This document shows, one piece after another, positions 7,601-10,866 of a DNA stretch of 10,866 nucleotides. Position numbers and translations under genes: made by a program. The notes under the pieces are model-generated. The model saw only the letters and a list, made by a program, of their open reading frames with translations. It was not told the DNA's origin and did no database searches. Numbering within the stretch: the first letter of the stretch is position 1; each line of letters opens with the position of its first letter. Source of the stretch: Eubacteriales Family XIII. Incertae Sedis bacterium (GTDB lineage: Bacteria > Bacillota > Clostridia > Peptostreptococcales > Anaerovoracaceae); assembly GCA_031290715.1 (NCBI GenBank), contig JAITNA010000238.1, positions 1 through 10,866 of the forward strand, read 5' to 3'.

Positions 7601-8825
7601 GCGCCGTAACGGATACGGAAAACACGCCCGCGTTTTCGATCTCCTGCGCCTTTTCCTTCGCCACCGTTTCCCCGGCTTCCGCAAGGACTTCTCCCGTCCC
7701 CGGCGCGATCACGTCTTTCGCAAGTGTACGCCCCGTGAGCCTTGTGGATATACCGAGCTTCTTGTTGTATTTGTAACGGCCGACCCGAGCGAGATCGTAT
7801 CTGCGCGGATCGAAGAAAAGGTTTTCAAAGAGCCGTCTGGCGTTCTCCGTATTGGGCAGCTCGCCCGAGCGAAGCTTTTTGAAAATCTCTACAATTGACT
7901 CCTCGTAACTTTTGGCCGAGTCCTTGCCGAGCGTTTCGACCAAGCGCGGTTCATCGCCGAACACCTCGATCAGGCGCGCATCGCCGCCGAAGCCGATCTC
8001 CGAGGAAATTCCCGGCACGACCAGATCGAGAATCTCCCGCTCCTCTTCGCTGAGCAGCTCGCCCTTGTTCTTTTCGATACCGAGCGCCTTCAGCACGCTG
8101 TCATGCACGTTTTTCCGGCGGTCGTCGTGCGACTTCACGTTTTCGGTCGCCGCAAGCGCCTTGATGAGAACGGTCGCGGGCAGCTTCCGCGTGCGGTCCA
8201 CGCGAACGTACAGCACGCCGTTATCGTCTGTTTCATATTCAAGCCAAGCGCCGCGGTTTGGGATAATCTGCGCGCTGTAATGCTTCAGATCCTCCGTGCC
8301 CTCGTGGTCAACCTCGGGCTTGGTCACAACCTTATCGCTCACGCGTTCCTTTTCGGCCTTTTCCTTGGCCGTGATTTCCTTGAAATACGGGCCCGGACTC
8401 CGGACAAGCTGGGTCACGACGACGCGCTCCGCGCCGTTGCATATAAAGGTACCCTTTTCCGTCATGAGCGGGAACTCCCCCATAAAGACTTCCTGCTCCT
8501 TGATCTCGCCGGTTTCCTTATTGATCAGGCGCACGCCGACCTTCAGCGGGGCCGAATAGGTAGCGTCGCGCTCCTTGCATTCCTCCTGGCTGTATTTCGG
8601 GGGGTCCTCCGGGGTATTGAATTTGTGATCCGTAAAGTGGAGCGACAGATTGCCCGCAAAATCCTCAATGGGGGAAATGTCAGAAAAGACCTCTTTCAGG
8701 CCTTCGCTCACGAACCATTTATAGGATTCTGTCTGGATTTGGATCAGATTGGGCATGCTCGCTACTTCACGTATCGTCGAGTAGTTCATGCGTTCTTTTT
8801 TGCCGATTTTTACGGGTTGAGGCAT
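4644..8825 (-). CDS. rpoB: DNA-directed RNA polymerase subunit beta
   Basis: Second-largest core polymerase subunit, forming one side of the active-site cleft and the rifampicin pocket. From the chosen ATG (8825-8823) the protein has 1393 residues. Visible landmarks are the N-terminal protrusion and lobe, the rifampicin region GSSQLSQFMDQNNP to SALGPGGL (about 589-620) with sensitive-type residues at the E. coli Q513, D516, H526, R529 and S531 equivalents (595, 598, 608, 611, 613), the switch/active-site block GDKMAGRHGNKG (Lys1061, Lys1069) and the C-terminal clamp segment ending near DDIVGRVKTYEAIVKG. A GTG three codons upstream would give 1396 residues, but it overlaps the Shine-Dalgarno sequence; the ATG sits 8 nt after AAGGAG. 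It is longer than the ~1193 residues of B. subtilis because of extra charged sequence in the lobe (about 228-284), a Lys/Gly-rich loop near 825-840 and an acidic tail (about 1310-1393). rplL is not upstream; a tRNA gene is. Confidence 0.98.
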   Translation of the reverse strand: MPQPVKIGKKERMNYSTIREVASMPNLIQIQTESYKWFVSEGLKEVFSDISPIEDFAGNLSLHFTDHKFNTPEDPPKYSQEECKERDATYSAPLKVGVRLINKETGEIKEQEVFMGEFPLMTEKGTFICNGAERVVVTQLVRSPGPYFKEITAKEKAEKERVSDKVVTKPEVDHEGTEDLKHYSAQIIPNRGAWLEYETDDNGVLYVRVDRTRKLPATVLIKALAATENVKSHDDRRKNVHDSVLKALGIEKNKGELLSEEEREILDLVVPGISSEIGFGGDARLIEVFGDEPRLVETLGKDSAKSYEESIVEIFKKLRSGELPNTENARRLFENLFFDPRRYDLARVGRYKYNKKLGISTRLTGRTLAKDVIAPGTGEVLAEAGETVAKEKAQEIENAGVFSVSVTAQVPRVVYEDAEHAPVETITVREINIIGNRFVNLAGFVDFDPAEYELPARVHYPTLQGLLKIVERKAKEENKKVTPAYLGEALRGFKSILSPKNMLADDIIASFSYLIGLPYGIGSDDDIDHLGNRRVRTVGELLQNQFRIGLARMERAVRERMTIQDVEVSTPQALMNIRPVTAAIKEFFGSSQLSQFMDQNNPLAELTHKRRLSALGPGGLSRERAGFEVRDVHYSHYGRMCPIETPEGPNIGLIGSLTTFGKVNEYGFIETPYRRVDKEKGVVTEEIEYLSADEEEMLIIAQANEPLDSKGKFVNKRVAARRVKGDIDLVPKELVDYMDVSPKQVVSVATSMIPFLENDDANRALMGSNMQRQAVPLLVTDAPIIGTGMEYTAARDSGVVVLSRHAGTVEYVDADTIRIRRDENAGADGKGKKKAEKSGDPAVVDEYKLLKFKRSNQGTCINQRPIVLKGEYVEDGEVIADGPSTDQGEVALGKNLLIGFMTWEGYNYEDAIILNERLIMDDILTSLHIEEYECEARDTKLGPEEITRDIPNIGDDARKDLDEEGIIRIGAEVTSYDILVGKVTPKGETELTAEERLLRAIFGEKAREVRDTSLKVPHGETGIVVDIKTFSRDGGDELPPGVNKLVRVYVATKRKISVGDKMAGRHGNKGVISRILPEEDMPFLENGVPLQIMLNPLGVPSRMNVGQVLEVHLGLAAKEKGWYISTPVFDGAHEKDIIELLKECGYPEDGKLQLRDGRTGDRFDNRVTVGYMYMLKLHHLVDDKIHARSTGPYSLITQQPLGGKAQFGGQRFGEMEVWALEAYGAAYTLQEILTVKSDDIVGRVKTYEAIVKGDNIPEPSIPESFKVLIKEMQSLCLDVTVRDENDEEIELKEFADLGASSTLERIISSDALTTDDDGYLPFEEPKEPEAEEPEEIAGEDAEEPEDLEIIGDDGIDLGDAADGIDLAGALDSDDFGKVLGLADIEDADQDIES
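4727..4769. repeat. Direct repeat in the acidic tail of rpoB
   Basis: A 16-bp direct repeat, CGAGGTCGATCCCGTC at 4727-4742 and 4754-4769, with a period of 27 bp (nine codons). It encodes two successive DGIDL units in the beta C-terminal tail, which suggests an in-frame duplication within this low-complexity segment. Confidence 0.8.
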
Positions 8826-8833
8826 TCTTATCA

Positions 8834-8839
8834 CTCCTT
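8834..8839 (-). promoter_or_regulatory. Ribosome binding site of rpoB
   Basis: AAGGAG on the minus strand, 8 nt before the ATG at 8825-8823. The upstream GTG (8834-8832) begins on the last base of this site, so it is too close to serve as the start. Confidence 0.85.
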
Positions 8840-8874
8840 CTCAAGCTGCAATGCACGTTATACGGCAGTCTATT

Positions 8875-8903
8875 AGTTTATAACAATTTCGGCAAGCCGT
8901 CAA
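8875..8903 (-). promoter_or_regulatory. Predicted housekeeping (sigma-70/SigA-type) promoter of rpoBC
   Basis: The minus strand has TTGACG (8898-8903), a 17-nt spacer, then TAAACT (8875-8880). The -35 matches consensus at 5 of 6 bases and the -10 at 4 of 6. An overlapping TATAAA (8877-8882) would leave a spacer of only 15 nt. The predicted start near 8868 leaves a leader of about 43 nt before the rpoB ATG, too short for a large riboswitch or an r-protein binding structure. An AT-rich stretch lies immediately upstream. Confidence 0.6.
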
Positions 8904-8911
8904 TCATTATT

Positions 8912-8935
8912 TTTTGACATATTTTGACATATTTG
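8912..8935. repeat. Tandem 10-bp repeat upstream of the rpoB promoter
   Basis: On the plus strand, TTTTGACATA occurs twice head to tail (8912-8921, 8922-8931), followed by TTTG. On the rpoB strand this reads CAAATATGTCAAAATATGTC, and it ends about 9 bp upstream of the predicted -35. The region is strongly AT-rich in a GC-rich neighbourhood, and its 10-bp period is close to one helical turn. An UP element for the polymerase alpha C-terminal domain or a regulator site are both possible. Confidence 0.7.
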
Positions 8936-8967
8936 TTTCGGTGGTTCTGCAAAGGGTATTGGACGAA

Positions 8968-9044
8968 TGGTGGGAACGACTGGAGTCGAACCAGTGACCT
9001 CTTGCTTGTCGAGCAAGCGCTCTAACCAGCTGAGCTACGCCCCC
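8968..9044 (-). tRNA. tRNA-Val (anticodon GAC)
   Basis: A full 77-nt cloverleaf including encoded CCA (8968-8970). The acceptor stem GGGGGCG/CGTTCCC has two consecutive G-U pairs at pairs 4-69 and 5-68. The D stem GCTC/GAGC has a 9-nt loop containing GG. The anticodon stem is CTTGC/GCAAG, the variable loop AGGTC, the T stem ACTGG/CCAGT, and the T loop TTCGACT. The anticodon loop is TCGACAA, so the anticodon is GAC (genomic 9008-9010), reading GUC and GUU. The discriminator is A, as expected for valine, and A35 and C36 are the known ValRS identity bases. Position 33 (genomic 9011) is C instead of the near-invariant U. The next gene downstream on the same strand is rpoB. Confidence 0.92.
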
Positions 9045-9057
9045 ACAGATAATAATC

Positions 9058-9087
9058 ATTTTATCCCATCCGACCTCCCCCCGTCAA
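9058..9087 (-). promoter_or_regulatory. Predicted promoter of the tRNA-Val gene
   Basis: The minus strand has TTGACG (9082-9087), an 18-nt spacer, and TAAAAT (9058-9063); each hexamer matches consensus at 5 of 6 bases. Transcription would begin around 9051, only about 6 nt before the mature tRNA 5' end. The -35 hexamer is identical to that of the rpoB promoter. Confidence 0.7.
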
Positions 9088-9172
9088 CAGCAAATTTTCG
9101 ATTGGAACTATTTGGAAATCGCCATTTTGAAATCACAATCTCCGCACAGCGCGGCGCATCGGAACACCCGTC

Positions 9173-10369
9173 CTATCGCGGGGCAAGCAATCGTCTGATC
9201 GCCTGCTCTATCCCGCGAAGCGTGAGCTCGTACATGGGAAAGATTTCCGCGATCGCTTCGATGGTTTCGTGCCCGCGGCCGTTTTCCCACGCCGCCCGCG
9301 GGATGGGGTTGAGCCATACCGCGCGGGGAAATTTGCGCCGAAACCGCCGCAGCCTTTCGATGGCGGGCTCCCCGTCGTAGATTCCGCGAATCCCGACGCC
9401 GCTCTTGCGGTAGAGCTCATACGGCGCCATCGCCGCGTCGCCGACGAAAATCGCCCGATACTCCCCGCTGAGCGTCCGAAAGACAAGGTCCGTGCCGACG
9501 CTCGTTTCCGGCGTGCACATCGGGGTCGTGTAGAGCTTGTCGTACACGCAATTATGAAAATAGTAACAGCGCAAATCCTTGAAGTGATTGGCCCCGCTGA
9601 CCGCTTTGAAAAGCCGGCTCGTCAGGCGCGCGTACGCTTCCATCGAGCCGGCGCAGTCGAAGAGGACGAGCAGCTTGACCGTATTGCGGCGCGGGCGCTC
9701 GTACACGAGCCGAAGGCCGCCGGCGTTCGCCGAGGTCGCCCGGACCGTTTCGTCCAGATCGAGTTCCGTGCGGGCCGCCTGCGCGCGGGACGAAAACTGC
9801 CGCAATTTCCGGAACGCCGTTTGATACTGGCGCACATCGAGGATACTGTCCTCGCGAAAATCACGATAACGCCGTCCGGCAATGGCCTCGAGCGCGTGCC
9901 CGTGCCGCCCTTCCCCGCCGACGCGAATACCGCGTTCGTGATAACCGCCGTGCCCCTGCGTCGAAGCACCGCCCGTCCCGATCCAGTAGGTCCCTCCGTC
10001 GTGGCGGGACTTTTGCTCTTCGATCCGCTCTTCCAGACGTTTGAGCAATTCTTCCGCTTCCATGAGCTTTTCCCGGATTTCGGGGCGTTCGTCCCCATCC
10101 GTGACGCGGGGGCTCTCGCTCAGCCATTCCAAAAACTCCGGCGGGATTTCGGGCCGTTCCGCAATCTCGCGGAAGTATTCCAGAAAGACCTCGTCGAATT
10201 TGTCGAAGTCCGTTTCGGAGGTGAGCAGGACGCTGCGGCAGAGGTCATAAAACCCCGTAAGGCTCGCGTTCGCCAATCCGAGGTCCAGTGCGCCCGTGAG
10301 CGTCATCCACTGATGTACGGACGGCTTCAGGCCGCACAGCCGTATTAAATAGAAGAAAGATAAAAACAT
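9173..10369 (-). CDS. VWA-domain protein, CoxE-like (COG3825 type)
   Basis: From the ATG at 10369-10367 the protein has 398 residues. It matches the general layout of CoxE-like proteins that partner MoxR ATPases: a helical N-terminal part beginning MFLSFFYLIRLCGL, a charged coiled-coil-prone stretch (about 95-123), a Gly/His-rich linker with IGTGG, a conserved ELDLDETVRATSANAG block (about 202-217), then a VWA domain. The metal-site motif is DCAGSM (238-243), where the family usually has D-V-G-G-S-M and classical VWA domains have D-x-S-x-S. Later blocks are YYFHNCVYD, IFVGDAAMAPYE (GDA at about 310-312) and AVWLNPIP. There is no signal peptide or clear membrane span, so it is probably cytoplasmic. 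It is likely an adaptor or effector for the upstream MoxR ATPase; the client is unknown. A GTG at 10390 would overlap the MoxR stop by 4 nt, but family N-termini favour the ATG. Neither start has a strong ribosome binding site. Confidence 0.88.
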   Translation of the reverse strand: MFLSFFYLIRLCGLKPSVHQWMTLTGALDLGLANASLTGFYDLCRSVLLTSETDFDKFDEVFLEYFREIAERPEIPPEFLEWLSESPRVTDGDERPEIREKLMEAEELLKRLEERIEEQKSRHDGGTYWIGTGGASTQGHGGYHERGIRVGGEGRHGHALEAIAGRRYRDFREDSILDVRQYQTAFRKLRQFSSRAQAARTELDLDETVRATSANAGGLRLVYERPRRNTVKLLVLFDCAGSMEAYARLTSRLFKAVSGANHFKDLRCYYFHNCVYDKLYTTPMCTPETSVGTDLVFRTLSGEYRAIFVGDAAMAPYELYRKSGVGIRGIYDGEPAIERLRRFRRKFPRAVWLNPIPRAAWENGRGHETIEAIAEIFPMYELTLRGIEQAIRRLLAPR

Positions 10370-10386
10370 CGCAGACCCGCCCCGCG

Positions 10387-10866
10387 TCACTGCGGACCGG
10401 CATACCCTTTGAGGCTGTAGCCCTTCTCGCGGATTTCCGCAAGCACCTCGATGTCTTGGTTTTTCTTGAGCAGGACACCGAGAAAAGGAACGCCCGCTTC
10501 GAGTTTTTCCGCGGGAATGCCGGCAAGCGTCAGCGCCAGAAGCCAGTCGAGCAACTCGCTTGTGCCCGGCTTTTTCTGCATCTCTTTGACGGAGCGCAGC
10601 TCATAGAAGCACTCCATCGCGGCAGCAAGCAGGTGGTCCTCGATGTCCGGATAATGGACACGCACGATCTCGGCCATCTTGTCCCGGCTCGGAAATTCAA
10701 TATAATGGAAGATACAGCGGCGCAGGAAAGCGTCCGGAAGCTCTTTCTCCGCGTTGGAGGTAATCACGACGATGGGGCGCGTTTCGGCGCGGACCGTTTC
10801 TTTCGTTTCCGGGATATAAAACTCCATGCGGTCCAATTCCCAAAGCAGATCGTTCGGAAATTCCAG
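10387..10866 (-). CDS. MoxR-family AAA+ ATPase, C-terminal part (5' truncated by window edge)
   Basis: The frame is open to the right edge and gives 159 residues ending at TGA (10387-10389). It begins LEFPNDLLWELDRMEF, the stretch right after the Walker B motif in MoxR-type proteins, so Walker A and B lie outside the window. Visible motifs are sensor 1 (ITSN, Asn at visible residue 38), the arginine-finger region FLRRC (49-50) and the sensor 2 segment KKPGTSELLDW (about 99-109). MoxR ATPases are chaperone-like AAA+ proteins that remodel or activate partner proteins, typically together with a VWA protein encoded next door, as in the CoxD/CoxE pair of carbon-monoxide dehydrogenase maturation. 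The next gene downstream is such a VWA protein (17 nt away, or a 4-nt overlap if its GTG is used), so the two are presumably one operon. The promoter lies outside the window. Confidence 0.93.
   Translation of the reverse strand: MEFPNDLLWELDRMEFYIPETKETVRAETRPIVVITSNAEKELPDAFLRRCIFHYIEFPSRDKMAEIVRVHYPDIEDHLLAAAMECFYELRSVKEMQKKPGTSELLDWLLALTLAGIPAEKLEAGVPFLGVLLKKNQDIEVLAEIREKGYSLKGYAGPQ

Noticed and set aside
8826..8834. GTG at 8834 as the rpoB start
   Set aside because: It starts on the last base of the Shine-Dalgarno sequence; the ATG at 8825 has ideal spacing.
8914..8929. Two TTGACA hexamers on the plus strand as -35 boxes
   Set aside because: No -10-like hexamer occurs 16-18 nt downstream of either, and no plus-strand gene follows; they are part of the tandem repeat.
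9006..9012. Reading the tRNA anticodon as CGA (Ser) to restore U33
   Set aside because: It would break the anticodon stem and leave a 5-nt variable loop, whereas bacterial tRNA-Ser has a long variable arm and normally G73. The GAC register is the only well-paired one.
9142..9154. Hairpin CCGC/GCGG downstream of the VWA gene as a terminator
   Set aside because: Only 4 bp and not followed by a T-run on the minus strand.
8967..9380. Open frame beginning MVGTTGVEPVTSCLSSK on the plus strand
   Set aside because: It is the reverse complement of the tRNA-Val gene running into the VWA gene; such peptides are a well-known misannotation over tRNAs.
1..10866. CRISPR array, transposase, phage or defence cassette
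   Set aside because: No regularly spaced repeats, no transposase or integrase frame and no defence-type gene are visible. The MoxR/VWA pair and the DUF6036-like fragment alone do not justify calling a defence system.

Overview
The window looks like a GC-rich chromosomal segment from a member of the Bacillota, most likely Clostridia. That rests on the sequence character of its RNA polymerase beta and beta' subunits: clostridial/bacillary signature blocks, no Proteobacteria-type insertion in the beta' trigger loop, strong AGGAGG-type ribosome binding sites, and a TTG start on rpoC. The genus cannot be named from this segment alone. All genes except the first partial one are on the minus strand.

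Layout, left to right. (1) 2-268, plus strand: the 3' end of a gene resembling DUF6036-type nucleotidyltransferase-like proteins, cut by the window edge. (2) 269-457: a convergent intergenic region with three copies of the short motif TGTCATTC; two of them lead into ATTCCCGG/CCGGGAAT-type inverted repeats that look like remnants of a dispersed REP-like element. (3) 458-4627: rpoC. (4) 4644-8825: rpoB, 16 nt upstream of rpoC. (5) 8826-8967: rpoB leader, with a sigma-70-type promoter and an AT-rich tandem 10-bp repeat placed where an UP element would lie. (6) 8968-9044: a tRNA-Val(GAC) gene with encoded CCA and its own near-consensus promoter at 9058-9087. (7) 9173-10369: a CoxE-like von Willebrand A (VWA) protein. 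(8) 10387-10866: the C-terminal part of a MoxR-type AAA+ ATPase, cut by the right edge.

Transcription runs right to left. The MoxR ATPase and the VWA protein form a two-gene unit of the known MoxR/CoxE-like type, probably acting together on an unidentified client protein. The tRNA and rpoBC follow, each with its own recognisable promoter, but there is no clear intrinsic terminator between them. The two rpo genes encode the catalytic core of RNA polymerase. They are not flanked by the usual rplKAJL genes upstream or rpsL-rpsG-fusA downstream.

No defence system, CRISPR array, insertion sequence or biosynthetic cluster is visible. The most notable signals are inside the polymerase: a three-copy tandem repeat of a beta' clamp segment, a roughly 95-residue beta' insertion with a Lys-Gly tract encoded by a hexanucleotide repeat, an extra charged segment in the beta lobe, and a long acidic beta tail. 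The tRNA-Val gene also has C instead of the near-universal U at position 33.
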